Assembly: GCA_964573205.1 (NCBI GenBank)
Contig: CAZNIT010000026.1
Span: forward strand, 1 to 64,000
Length of the DNA: 64,000 nucleotides
Source of the DNA: QNZT01 sp964573205
GTDB taxonomy: Bacteria; Campylobacterota; Campylobacteria; Campylobacterales; QNZT01
Direction: 5' to 3'
The notes beneath the pieces were generated by a model, which was not told the DNA's origin, did not search any database, and saw only the letters and a list, made by a program, of their open reading frames with translations. Within the stretch, counting starts at the first letter, position 1; every line of letters starts with the position of its first letter. The translations under genes were made by a program, and so were the position numbers. This document shows, piece by piece, positions 1 to 9,202 of the stretch.

Positions 1-3000
1 ATTTGTGACAATGAAATTATTATTTGTTGTGCTGATACCGCTAAAGCCGCTTTGCCCGTCATAGGGATTGTCAACGATATACCAGTTTATATTGTCAACA
101 CTCTCCGATTTTGCCATAGGAAATAGCGATTTATCGCATGATTTGCAATAAATCTCATAAAATATATCCGCTTCAAGTCTATTTCCGACCGACAAGGAAT
201 CGGGTATATACAATCTTCCGTAATAGTAGTTTACATGTTTTGTCTCTATTTTAATGCCGCATCCGCCTCCCGCATCGGTTACATTGATATCTTTAACAGT
301 AAGTCTTAGAGGCTCTTTTGGTACATGTTCGTCTCTTGAGAAATTTATACCCAATGAAGTATTGTTTTCTCCCGATTTGAATTTACCTTTATCTATATCA
401 AAATCAAATTCAATATCTGATCTATTCCCTTGAAATGTATAGGCAGAGCCGTTTGCATGAGTCGTATTGCTCTCGTCTATCCATACAAGAGTTTGCGTAT
501 CGTCGGATGAAGCGTTTGCGTCGAATTTAATCTTTAGATTGGTATCTTTTGAATAGCACCCTTTTGAATAGTTTTTAGTGATATTTCCGTTAGCGTTTAA
601 CGCTCTTAATCGTATCTTGAATTTAGACGCCATTTTATCGATATCCGCAAAATCAGCATAAAACGTAAAGTTTGTCGATCCCTCGCTAAGTGAATAGTTG
701 TCGAGTTCAAATTTGTCTATTTTAAAACTGATATCGTTTGCCGTACCCGTTGGGATAAGTCTATTTATATCGGCGGTATCGTTTTCATCTACGATCGCAA
801 ATTCGCTTCCTCTTTTTTCCGTTACAACAAAGTCAAGTTTTCCCGTCTCGCTATAGCTTGTATTAAAATCTATTAAACCGTCGTTGAACGAGATTGAGGA
901 TATATTCATGATTCCCGTCTCACAAGTTGGAATTTGTTCGGTGAAATTTATATCGAACGAACTTCCGGCACTTTCGTTGTAATTTAGTGTCGGGTTGTTG
1001 AATTCGTCGATCGCTTTAATGCGTATATTAAACGGTGCCGCAGCTATATTGTCGTTTGGAATCGTCAGTACGAAAGCTTTCGGACGAATCGCAAAGCGAT
1101 CTTTACTTTTGCCTGTATAAGTTCTACCTAAAAATGAACCCTCTATCTGCAAAGAGGCGACTTTATACGCTTTTGAGATATTTGCGGTTACATTGGCCAA
1201 ACCGCTTGAGTCGATAGTAGCAACTCCGTTAAAAAGCGTTCCTAATATATTCGAAAATTTATCAAGAAGTACAATTTTTGTTATATTCATATCTTCTGCC
1301 GGCTTACCGAGAGTTTCGTTATATGCGGAGATAGTCAAGTTAAAATTTTTGTTTACGATTTGTGTGGTAAGGTTGCCGTCTGTAAGTGGTGAGCCCAGAG
1401 TTGAAGCATTTAAAGTGATATTGAAATCGTCGTTTAAGATAGTAGCCTGCGCAACCGAATCTATAAAATACGCATCCGCACTACTTAGATTTACAAAAAA
1501 GTTTTCATCGCTTTCGATATCGAGATCACCTTTGATCACCGATAGTGTCAATGTCGTTTTACTCGCGCCTTGAGGTATGTTTATAGTGGAACTAACGGCG
1601 GTATAATCGTTATCGGCTACCGTAGCGCTACCGTCGGTAAGAGCATAGTCGATATTCAAACCGCCGGAAGCGGTGATAGTTCTGTCCGCAACAATCTCAA
1701 ACGATATACTTTTCGTACCGCTGTGACCTTCATATACTGTGGCGTCGTTGATCAAGATAATAGGCTTATCCCCCATACTCGCATAAGCGCATCTAGCACC
1801 GTCTCCATTTTTCGGAAGTGTCATATTTATAAATCTTACGGCTCTTGGTTTAGGATTTGAAGGATCGGTGATGTCGCATCTGTAAAACCGGTCGTCTTTA
1901 TAGAAATAGAAATAACCGTTTTTATCGAAAAATTGAACATGAGAATCGACATTCGTACCAAGACCGAGATATCCTATATCTGTTACGACGCCGCTTTTGG
2001 GATCGATCTTATATAGATGACCGCTATATTTTTCGGCAAAATAGAGTTTGTTGTCATTTGGATGAAAAGCAAAGTCTGCGGCATATAGTGATTGATCGGA
2101 CAATGTAACATTTGAGAGTTTTTGAAGATATGTGGAAGAAGATGGATTTACATCTATTCTATAAAGTCTAAGAAGTCCGTCACTCTCGACACCGTCGTTT
2201 TTTTTGAGATATGAGGATGCGATATATAAAATTCCGTCTGTTGAGACATCTCCTAAGTGAAACTGATATGGATCAAGACCGGCTATATCGTAAGAGATCG
2301 TATCTAAGTTTGCGTCCGTTCTTGTTATTTTGTGATTTATAAGATCGTATCCCCAGATATAATCGTCGATAACACTGTATCCGATCGCATTGATGTTTAC
2401 CGGATAGATATTTGTGCTAAGTGTCGTTTGTGAAGCGTTTAAAAGATCTATCTCGTTTACCTTAGTAGGTTCGTCCTTCGCGTCACTATAAAATACATAG
2501 GCGTTTTGGTCGCAAGTAAAAGGTACCGAATCTGTTACATTGATATTGGGTCCAAATTCCGATGTGTTATTGTTCGTATCCGTTGCGGTCGCCGTTATAT
2601 AATCTCCCGACTTTATCGACGAAGAGACGATTAGACAATCGATATTTGCGTTCGCATCCGCGTTACATGATCCTAAATACCATCTTCCCTCGCCGTTTGC
2701 ATCCCCATCGTCGTCAACCTTATATACCTCTATAACCGCATTGGCGAATATACTCTGATTCGTACCGGATCCGATGTAGCCTTTTAAATACAAATTCGAA
2801 CCGATTAGGTTTGCGGATGTTATGATCGGAAAATCCATACCGTCGTTTGGTGCGGATGTATCGATTGATCCGTCATTTGCCGTGATACCGTCACCGTTTT
2901 TTGATGAACTCATATCAAGATCGATAGATATACCACCGTTTTGATAGATGGCATTTTGCGTTATTTTATTTCCGCCGCCGTCTTTTGTTATTACGATACC

Positions 3001-4602
3001 TGCGGTCGTATTTGCCGTTATTATATTGTGTATAATCTTGTTATTTTGACCGTAAACTCTTATGCCGCCGTTTTCGCCGTCGTTTGCAACGCTTACATCT
3101 TGACCGTTTTCGATGATGGTATTGTCCGAAATTGTAACGACTGAAGCACTGTTGTAGCTATCTATACCGTAAGCGCTTGAATTTTCGATTCTATTGTTTT
3201 CGATTAAAATATTCCCTCCGCTACTAAATCCCGTCGTTATCGCATCGCCTTTTGGTAAGTTCGAAGCTTTGTAAAAGTCGTTTTTATAGATGAATGAATT
3301 GTTACCGCTACAAATTGCCGTATGATAAATATGTGCAAAATAGTTATGTGTTATAGCGACTACGGAACTATTTTCTTGAAAGATACCGTATTTTACCCCA
3401 AGAGTAAGTGCCGGAGCGCTTGCGTCCGCATTAACGCCGATAAAGTTGTCGGCGATATAGATATTGTTTCCGCTCCTAATCAAAATAGCCGCCATTTCGT
3501 CATCGCTTGTATCGTCGCCTAAATAAGAGGCGTTTGTGATCGAGAGATTCGTTATTTCCGTATCGTCGGCATCTATGACAAATACTCCCTCTCTGGGAAT
3601 TAGATAATTTGTAAGAGTAGTTCCGTTATTCGTAAACATATCATTGGTATCTATTTGAAGTTCGGGATTGAAAAAAGTACTTAAAACAACTTCGTCCGAG
3701 CTATTTTCTATCCCATCTGCACCGGTACCGACGCTAAACCCTCCATGAGCGCTACTTCCTGGATTTGCATCCCAAAAAGATCCGTCGCTTTTAAAAGCCG
3801 TACCGTTTATTGCCGTTGCGGTGTCGGTAATGACCGGTAGAGGAGAGTTTAATGTGATATTCCACCAAGAAGGAGCGTTTTTAATTGTCGATGGTACGAA
3901 ACGCATAATGTTTCGATCGCTTATCGCGTTTGCGTTTTGGATAAATTGCCTAAATGCTCCTTGTGAACTTTTTGCGTTTACAAGATCGTCATCTTTATCG
4001 TTCGTATGAGTGACTACATTGAACGAAAAACCAAAATCGATTCCCGTAACGTCCGTAACGTTTATATCTACAATTGCGATATGTTCGGCCGTTGTAATAT
4101 TTGAAGGATCATCGGAAATTCCCGCAATTTTACCGCCGTAGCAGGTACCGGCGGTCGTAAGTGTTATTGTAGAGCCGGTTGTGTCATCACATAGACCACC
4201 CTTTGGACCGTATGTCTGTTCCGCCCAAACGTCGGATATCGTGCCCGAAGAAGTATATGGTTTGTATGGTGGTAAAGTTGTAGAATCCACTACGACATAG
4301 TATCTTCCCGCCGCTAAAGAGTTAAAACCGTATTCTCCGTTTCCCAAGACATCCGTATTTGTGGAGGAGATCAATGTATCGTTTGAATCTATTAAGTTGT
4401 CGCCGTCATCAAGAAACAGATATATTTTAGTCCCGCTTTTTGCCACTTGATCGCCTAAAGCGTCGTTAAAGTTCATATCGCCGTCGCTTACGCCGTCTCC
4501 CGAGATATCCTCGAAAACAGTTCCGGATATGGATAGGGCGTAAAGTTGATTCAAAGAGAGAAAAAGAGTAAAGAGTATAAAGATTTTTTTTATAGAGTGC
4601 AT
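1..4602 (-). CDS. Giant secreted beta-helix / Calx-beta repeat protein, C-terminus off the window
   Basis: An open frame without stops runs from an ATG at 4602 to the left edge, giving at least 1534 residues. A GGAG ribosome site lies about 7 bases before the ATG, and a signal peptide (KKIFILFTLFLSLNQLYA) begins the protein. Order seen: an SdrD-B-like domain with Asp/Gly-rich turns (about 24-110); a right-handed beta-helix region with N-rich rungs (about 300-570); a propeller-like DUF6923-type region (about 710-935); a Calx-beta domain (about 945-1055, opening DATVYEGHSGTKSISFEI); then repeated modules resembling the MshQ/DUF6701 family (FAIRPKAF near 1168, and FKIRLRALNANG near 1320). It is probably an exported surface or adhesin-like protein. 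The real length, the anchoring mode and any secretion signal at the C-terminus cannot be seen. Domain names are by eye. Confidence 0.85.
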   Translation of the reverse strand, partial: MHSIKKIFILFTLFLSLNQLYALSISGTVFEDISGDGVSDGDMNFNDALGDQVAKSGTKIYLFLDDGDNLIDSNDTLISSTNTDVLGNGEYGFNSLAAGRYYVVVDSTTLPPYKPYTSSGTISDVWAEQTYGPKGGLCDDTTGSTITLTTAGTCYGGKIAGISDDPSNITTAEHIAIVDINVTDVTGIDFGFSFNVVTHTNDKDDDLVNAKSSQGAFRQFIQNANAISDRNIMRFVPSTIKNAPSWWNITLNSPLPVITDTATAINGTAFKSDGSFWDANPGSSAHGGFSVGTGADGIENSSDEVVLSTFFNPELQIDTNDMFTNNGTTLTNYLIPREGVFVIDADDTEITNLSITNASYLGDDTSDDEMAAILIRSGNNIYIADNFIGVNADASAPALTLGVKYGIFQENSSVVAITHNYFAHIYHTAICSGNNSFIYKNDFYKASNLPKGDAITTGFSSGGNILIENNRIENSSAYGIDSYNSASVVTISDNTIIENGQDVSVANDGENGGIRVYGQNNKIIHNIITANTTAGIVITKDGGGNKITQNAIYQNGGISIDLDMSSSKNGDGITANDGSIDTSAPNDGMDFPIITSANLIGSNLYLKGYIGSGTNQSIFANAVIEVYKVDDDGDANGEGRWYLGSCNADANANIDCLIVSSSIKSGDYITATATDTNNNTSEFGPNINVTDSVPFTCDQNAYVFYSDAKDEPTKVNEIDLLNASQTTLSTNIYPVNINAIGYSVIDDYIWGYDLINHKITRTDANLDTISYDIAGLDPYQFHLGDVSTDGILYIASSYLKKNDGVESDGLLRLYRIDVNPSSSTYLQKLSNVTLSDQSLYAADFAFHPNDNKLYFAEKYSGHLYKIDPKSGVVTDIGYLGLGTNVDSHVQFFDKNGYFYFYKDDRFYRCDITDPSNPKPRAVRFINMTLPKNGDGARCAYASMGDKPIILINDATVYEGHSGTKSISFEIVADRTITASGGLNIDYALTDGSATVADNDYTAVSSTINIPQGASKTTLTLSVIKGDLDIESDENFFVNLSSADAYFIDSVAQATILNDDFNITLNASTLGSPLTDGNLTTQIVNKNFNLTISAYNETLGKPAEDMNITKIVLLDKFSNILGTLFNGVATIDSSGLANVTANISKAYKVASLQIEGSFLGRTYTGKSKDRFAIRPKAFVLTIPNDNIAAAPFNIRIKAIDEFNNPTLNYNESAGSSFDINFTEQIPTCETGIMNISSISFNDGLIDFNTSYSETGKLDFVVTEKRGSEFAIVDENDTADINRLIPTGTANDISFKIDKFELDNYSLSEGSTNFTFYADFADIDKMASKFKIRLRALNANGNITKNYSKGCYSKDTNLKIKFDANASSDDTQTLVWIDESNTTHANGSAYTFQGNRSDIEFDFDIDKGKFKSGENNTSLGINFSRDEHVPKEPLRLTVKDINVTDAGGGCGIKIETKHVNYYYGRLYIPDSLSVGNRLEADIFYEIYCKSCDKSLFPMAKSESVDNINWYIVDNPYDGQSGFSGISTTNNNFIVTN

Positions 4603-4693
4603 TGTTGTTCTCCGATCGATGACAAATCAATTCATAAGAGTAATATCGGCTTAATGTAAAGAAAGTTTAGTCAAAAGTTTTATTAGAGGATAA

Positions 4694-5854
4694 TTATTTT
4701 ACAATCAGTTGCTCTATTTGAAGTATGAAATCAGGATTTTCGTTTAGATACAATATGCCCGAAAAGACGGTGATAACGATAAAAATGATAAAAAATATTT
4801 TTACTCTACTATATGGTCTTTCCCCTTTTATAGTACCGTTTCTCGCATTTATCGCAAAGCGGTACTCTTTATCTTTAAATTTAAAATGAGCCGTCCATAC
4901 GGGCAATAAAATATACTTGAAACTATTTTGATCATGATATATCTGTATGTATGATATCTTTTGATGATCGCCGCCTATTTTCATTCTAACGGCGTTTGTC
5001 AATTCGTATTCCATATATTTTTTAGCATACTCAAATCCCTCATCAAGTGCTACGGTGTAAGTCTCACTCTCGAAACCGCTTAAATATCTTTCATCGTAGG
5101 GGATCAAATTTTCTAGATCCCAAGGCTTTAAAGTGTCTGCGAGTTTTCTCGGAAGAGTTTTAGTCGCCCCTATCAACACATCGTCAAAATGGCGTTTGAT
5201 CTCTCCGGATACGGGTTGCCATCTGATCTTCGGCTCTAAATCTTCTACGATCTGTTCTCTACCGTCAATAAAAACTCTTCTGCTTACTCTTTGGTAGTAT
5301 GTATCTCCGCGGTAACCTTGAAAATGAGTAGTCGTCATTGAATCGTATGTCCAGTATGGAAGGTATAGACCTTCAAATTTTGAATCCGTTTTTGTATATT
5401 TTTTAAGTTCTGACGGTGCAAACCATAATGAACCTACCCAATTTTTAAATATCTCTTTAGCTTCTTTCTGATTGATTTTAAAAGGTAGTAGAGATTCTGG
5501 AGACAGAGGCATAAATATATCCAGATTCGTAACGATAGGAGTGTTACAGTAGGGACATCTGGTACTTCGTATATGAGGGGTGAGTTTGAAATTTGCGGCA
5601 CACACAGGACACTTTATCTCTTTTGGAGCTTTTATGTCAAAGCGTGGTGAGTTTTGGAGTTTATGTATTGTCTCTTCAAGAGAGTGTTCGTAAATAGGAA
5701 TTTTTGGCGGATAAAGATAATTTACCCATCCGCAATATTCACATTTTAATGCACTTGTATCAGGAGAAAATACCAGTGACGCACCGCATTTCTTACAAGG
5801 GAATGATTTTTGTTTAAAATGCGATTTCTCGCCGATTTTTGTAAATTCCTTCAT
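4694..5854 (-). CDS. Double zinc-ribbon (TFIIB-type) membrane-anchored protein
   Basis: The 386-residue protein has two CxxC...CxxC zinc ribbons at the N-terminus (C20/C23/C38/C41 and C82/C85/C100/C103). A long alpha/beta middle part has a YLPYWTYD motif, and one transmembrane helix lies near the C-terminus (about 351-371). This resembles the YdjG-type zinc-ribbon proteins that sit beside SPFH proteins of the YdjI type in Bacillus. It is the last gene of the five-gene cassette, six bases after the SPFH gene. Its role is unknown; a scaffold or sensor at the membrane with the SPFH partner is inferred from neighbourhood only. Confidence 0.75.
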   Translation of the reverse strand: MKEFTKIGEKSHFKQKSFPCKKCGASLVFSPDTSALKCEYCGWVNYLYPPKIPIYEHSLEETIHKLQNSPRFDIKAPKEIKCPVCAANFKLTPHIRSTRCPYCNTPIVTNLDIFMPLSPESLLPFKINQKEAKEIFKNWVGSLWFAPSELKKYTKTDSKFEGLYLPYWTYDSMTTTHFQGYRGDTYYQRVSRRVFIDGREQIVEDLEPKIRWQPVSGEIKRHFDDVLIGATKTLPRKLADTLKPWDLENLIPYDERYLSGFESETYTVALDEGFEYAKKYMEYELTNAVRMKIGGDHQKISYIQIYHDQNSFKYILLPVWTAHFKFKDKEYRFAINARNGTIKGERPYSRVKIFFIIFIVITVFSGILYLNENPDFILQIEQLIVK

Positions 5855-5860
5855 TTACTC

Positions 5861-6931
5861 TTACAGCGGCGGAGGAGTGAGCATATTAAATAGTGTTTCG
5901 ATCTCTTCTATATTCTTGGCTTTTTGCCAATTTTCCATTCCGGTACTCCACATTAGGGTGGATGAGTTGATACCCCTTTTTTTTATCAGCTCTTCTATTT
6001 GGTCAATGTTAAAAGGACCTTGCGGCTTTTTCTCCTTTGCGTAATAGTACATCTTTTCAAATGGTTCCGGAATATAGTCTGATTTCTCTTTTTTATCAAA
6101 AGATTTCGCAAGTTTATCAGCCATTGCAAAACCTACGCCCATACCGACCATTTCCGAAACACCGCCGCCTTTTGTGAGAGATTGGGCACTTTGAAATTCA
6201 AGATATTTTCTAAGATCACCGATCATACCCATTGATGTTTTTTTATCAAGTGCTTCTTCTACCATTGGAGGTACAGAGATGTTTTCTACCATCAAACGGG
6301 ATAATTCAAGACCATATTCACTGAACTCTTTTTTTATTTTTTGGCTTACATATTCACCCAGCTGATCATAGTTTGCGGCAAGATCAAGAATTGGAATGTT
6401 AGCACTTGCAACAATATCCGTAAATCTTGAAATAATTATATTTCTTAGTTGATTACTTATATCTTCAACACTGAAATGTCCGTTTGTTCCTACTATCTCT
6501 TCTATAAACTTTTTTGGATCTTCTATTCTTATCTCATAGGTTCCAAAGGCTCTAAGCCTTACAGCTCCAAACTCTTTATCTCTTAGAATGATCGGATTTT
6601 TCGTACCCCACTTAAGATCGGTGAAGCGCCTTAAGTTGCAAAAATATATTTCCGCTTTAAAAGGCGAATCAAATCCATGATCCCAGTGTTGAAGAGTTGT
6701 TAAAATGGGAAGATTCTTGGTGTCGAGTTCGTAGATTCCCGGTCCCAAAACATCGGCGATTTCACCTTCGTTTACAAAAACTGCCGCCTGTGCTTGTCTG
6801 ACGGTCAGTTTCGCACCGTATTTTATTTCATTATTGTATCTCTCAAATCTATAAACCAGAGTGTCGTTACTCTCGTCAAGCCAATCAATGACATCGATAA
6901 ATTCGCCGAAAATCTTATCCCAAAATCCCAT
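5861..6931 (-). CDS. SPFH-domain (virion-core-like, YdjI-type) protein with C-terminal GYF_2 domain
   Basis: This 356-residue protein has an SPFH/band-7-type domain covering about residues 30-240 (motif RQAQAAVFVNEGEIADVLGPG near the start). A Gly-rich hinge follows (KGGGVSEMVGMGVGFAMADKL). The C-terminal GYF_2/DUF4339 domain spans about 298-345 (YYYAKEKKPQGPFNIDQI, then TLMWSTGMENWQKA). SPFH proteins form oligomeric membrane-associated assemblies, and GYF_2 domains bind proline-rich or membrane partners. No transmembrane helix is obvious. It follows telA by 21 bases and precedes the zinc-ribbon gene by 6. A membrane-stress scaffold is likely, but no substrate is known. Confidence 0.85.
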   Translation of the reverse strand: MGFWDKIFGEFIDVIDWLDESNDTLVYRFERYNNEIKYGAKLTVRQAQAAVFVNEGEIADVLGPGIYELDTKNLPILTTLQHWDHGFDSPFKAEIYFCNLRRFTDLKWGTKNPIILRDKEFGAVRLRAFGTYEIRIEDPKKFIEEIVGTNGHFSVEDISNQLRNIIISRFTDIVASANIPILDLAANYDQLGEYVSQKIKKEFSEYGLELSRLMVENISVPPMVEEALDKKTSMGMIGDLRKYLEFQSAQSLTKGGGVSEMVGMGVGFAMADKLAKSFDKKEKSDYIPEPFEKMYYYAKEKKPQGPFNIDQIEELIKKRGINSSTLMWSTGMENWQKAKNIEEIETLFNMLTPPPL

Positions 6932-6952
6932 TATCTAATCCTTTTGCCGATA

Positions 6953-8176
6953 TTATTTTCTATTGACGGAAAGAAGGGCATCATGAAGTTGATTTTCAAC
7001 CTGAACTAACTCTTCTTCTGCTTTGGCTCTTGTCTCTTTGCCTTTTTGTGCTATCTCTAAAGACTCTTGTATCGTTTCTATTAATGTTTGATTTGCTTTT
7101 TTGATAGACTCAATATCGTAAACTCCTCTTTCAATCTGTTCTCGTGTCTCTTTATTTGCCTCTTTAAGAGCTTCTGCATTTTTTTCTAAAAGTTCATTCG
7201 TCATATCGGTTGCACCTTTAAGAGCTTTCGCGGCTTCCGAGCTTCTGTAGATTGTTATTGCCTGAGCTAGTTGATTTTTCCATAAAGGAACCGTGTTTAT
7301 TAAAACCGAGCTAATTTTCGATATGAGAGATTTGTCGTTGTCTTGAACCATTCTTATAGTCGGTAGGGCTTGCATAGCGACCTGTCTGGTTAGACGCAGA
7401 TCATGAATTCTTCTTTCAAGATCGTCTCTTGTAGCGATGATATCTTTTAATTTAAGAGCTTTTTGCATCTTTTTATCTTCACCGGCTTCCATTTCGAGTT
7501 TAGGAATGATTTCGTTATCCAACTGTTCCAGTTTATGCACTCCGGCGGCAATGTAGAGTTCAAGCTCTTTGAAAAATTCGAAATTGACGTTGTAAAGGCG
7601 ATCAAGCGACGTTATATCCGTTAAAAGCTGTGTCTTTTGTTGCTCTAAATTGTCGGTGATGGCGTCGATCTGTTTTCTCACCTCTTCATATTTTCCAATA
7701 AATTTTACGACCGGGCTTGCCATTCCGAAAAGTTTCGAGAAAAATCCCTGTGTTTGGTTCGGATTTAATGCATCAACATCAAACCCTTGAATTTCGGCTA
7801 CAAGATCATTTAGTGAATCGGCCGCATGACCTAAATCCTTGTTTTTTACTCCCTCGAGCATGCTTTCGCTGACTCTGTTTATGTTTTCTTGAGCTTTTGA
7901 GCCGAAAGAGATGACGGAGTGGGGATCATGAATATCTATTTCACTGACTATAACGTCCATCTTCGTTTGAATAACTTCGTCCGCCTCTTCGTATTTGAGT
8001 ATTCCCTCTTGTATGATCTGTTCTTTTAAAATTAGGCTTCCTCTCTTTTGCTTAGATATTTTCGGCTCGGTTTTTTCTTGTGTTTTAACCTCTTGTTCGT
8101 TTGTTGCGGCTTCTTGCAACTCTTCTTGCTCTTTTTGGGTGAGTTTTGTCTCATGATTTTCATTTTCTTGACTCAT
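6953..8176 (-). CDS. telA: TelA family protein (toxic anion resistance / stress)
   Basis: The 407-residue, highly helical protein matches the TelA family throughout, with DPHSVISFGSKAQENINRVSESML near residue 90 and LDRLYNVNFEFFKELELYIAAG near 200. The acidic Gln/Glu-rich N-terminus (about 1-45) is low complexity. TelA proteins were named for tellurite resistance; they are cytosolic coiled-coil proteins usually next to XpaC-type membrane proteins. Here telA starts three bases after the xpaC-like gene, so the two are co-translated. The family assignment is firm. A tellurite phenotype is not implied, and the biochemical role is not known. Confidence 0.92.
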   Translation of the reverse strand: MSQENENHETKLTQKEQEELQEAATNEQEVKTQEKTEPKISKQKRGSLILKEQIIQEGILKYEEADEVIQTKMDVIVSEIDIHDPHSVISFGSKAQENINRVSESMLEGVKNKDLGHAADSLNDLVAEIQGFDVDALNPNQTQGFFSKLFGMASPVVKFIGKYEEVRKQIDAITDNLEQQKTQLLTDITSLDRLYNVNFEFFKELELYIAAGVHKLEQLDNEIIPKLEMEAGEDKKMQKALKLKDIIATRDDLERRIHDLRLTRQVAMQALPTIRMVQDNDKSLISKISSVLINTVPLWKNQLAQAITIYRSSEAAKALKGATDMTNELLEKNAEALKEANKETREQIERGVYDIESIKKANQTLIETIQESLEIAQKGKETRAKAEEELVQVENQLHDALLSVNRK

Positions 8177-8179
8177 ATC

Positions 8180-9025
8180 TTATACTCCTTCGTTTTTAAG
8201 TTGTTTGGTAAGCGCTTCTATCTGAACGTCCAGACGCGTCATGTCATCTTCCGAGAGTCTCTCTTTTTGTTGATGTATCGTTTCGTTGACGTTTATCAAG
8301 AGTTTTTTAAAATTCTCTTTTAATGTCTCGTCTATGTTGTCGTTTTTAAGATTTTTAAGATATTCGCCGGATATCTGTTCGGTTCTATGTAAATATACGT
8401 TGAAAAATTTTCTAGCTTTTGAGAGGTCGTTAGGATCTTTTTCAATCGCTTCGATTACATCCTGCGTTTCGTCGATAACCGATTTTATTATATCTTTTAA
8501 TTTAATATCGTCGATTGAGTTTTTAATCTTTTTCAAACTCTCAACGCTTTTTCTAGCTCGCGACGTTATCTCGATAACCTCTTGAGCGCTTACGCCTATT
8601 CTTAGTTCTCCGACTTTATCTTCCATCGGATCAAAGCCGTAGTAGAGATAAAAACCTACAAGAAAAAAGAGTGCGAGAATTACACTTAAAACAAGTCCGT
8701 TTTGAGTGGCGAATAAAGATGTGAAAAATGTCGCGAACGATAAAATCACAGCCGCTACCGTTTTAAATTTTAATTTTGGAGCTTTTGCTATATTGCTTTT
8801 GTTGTACTCTTTTTCTTGTAAAAATCCTCTTCTAGCTATCGTAGCTCCAAGAAGATAGAGCGCTGCCGACGTAGCAAGTGTCAATATAGATGCGGAACTA
8901 CCGCCAAGCAGAGAGAAAAAAAGAGCGAAAATCAAAGGAAGTGAAAGCAGATAGAGCATCAATCCTTTGATAAAGAACGGTTTTTTGGTATCGATTGTGG
9001 GATCATAGCGTTTCGCTTTTGCCAT
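8180..9025 (-). CDS. XpaC-family membrane protein
   Basis: The 281-residue protein has four predicted membrane helices in its first 135 residues (two hairpins, around 18-66 and 88-130). A cytoplasmic helical domain follows, with VSAQEVIEITSRARKSVESL and LSKARKFFNVYLHRTEQI, characteristic of the XpaC/YceH family (the '5-bromo-4-chloroindolyl phosphate hydrolysis' family). XpaC and TelA pairs recur in many bacteria. It begins the pair with telA and is itself preceded by a 29-codon hydrophobic ORF. The helical domain is the likely contact with TelA at the membrane (inference). Confidence 0.85.
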   Translation of the reverse strand: MAKAKRYDPTIDTKKPFFIKGLMLYLLSLPLIFALFFSLLGGSSASILTLATSAALYLLGATIARRGFLQEKEYNKSNIAKAPKLKFKTVAAVILSFATFFTSLFATQNGLVLSVILALFFLVGFYLYYGFDPMEDKVGELRIGVSAQEVIEITSRARKSVESLKKIKNSIDDIKLKDIIKSVIDETQDVIEAIEKDPNDLSKARKFFNVYLHRTEQISGEYLKNLKNDNIDETLKENFKKLLINVNETIHQQKERLSEDDMTRLDVQIEALTKQLKNEGV

Positions 9026-9036
9026 TGCCGTCCTTC

Positions 9037-9126
9037 CTAAAGATTAAAGAGTGCCTGAAAGGAAACAGCACCGAGCGTTCCCAAAATGAGTAAAAAACCG
9101 ATAAACCTATATAGTGCCGAATGCAT
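9037..9126 (-). CDS. 29-residue hydrophobic peptide leading the XpaC-TelA cassette
   Basis: A short frame begins at an ATG with a GGAG site five bases upstream and ends in TAG, 11 bases before the xpaC-like start. The product is a single likely transmembrane helix (RFIGFLLILGTLGAVSF) with one Arg at the N-terminal side, as expected for a small inner-membrane protein. The good ribosome site, tight spacing and hydrophobic composition support a real gene. No family is recognised. It may be a small partner of XpaC, or a translated leader. Confidence 0.6.
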   Translation of the reverse strand: MHSALYRFIGFLLILGTLGAVSFQALFNL

Positions 9127-9202
9127 ACTTACTCCGTTTTTAATCTACATAAAGATAAAATTCCTTCATTGATTATACACAAGTTAATGTTAAGGAAAAA
9201 TT

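Noticed and set aside
1035..4009. Several plus-strand open frames of 60-126 residues opposite the giant gene
   Set aside because: They run antisense to a clear long minus-strand gene, have no ribosome sites or domains, and are composition shadows.
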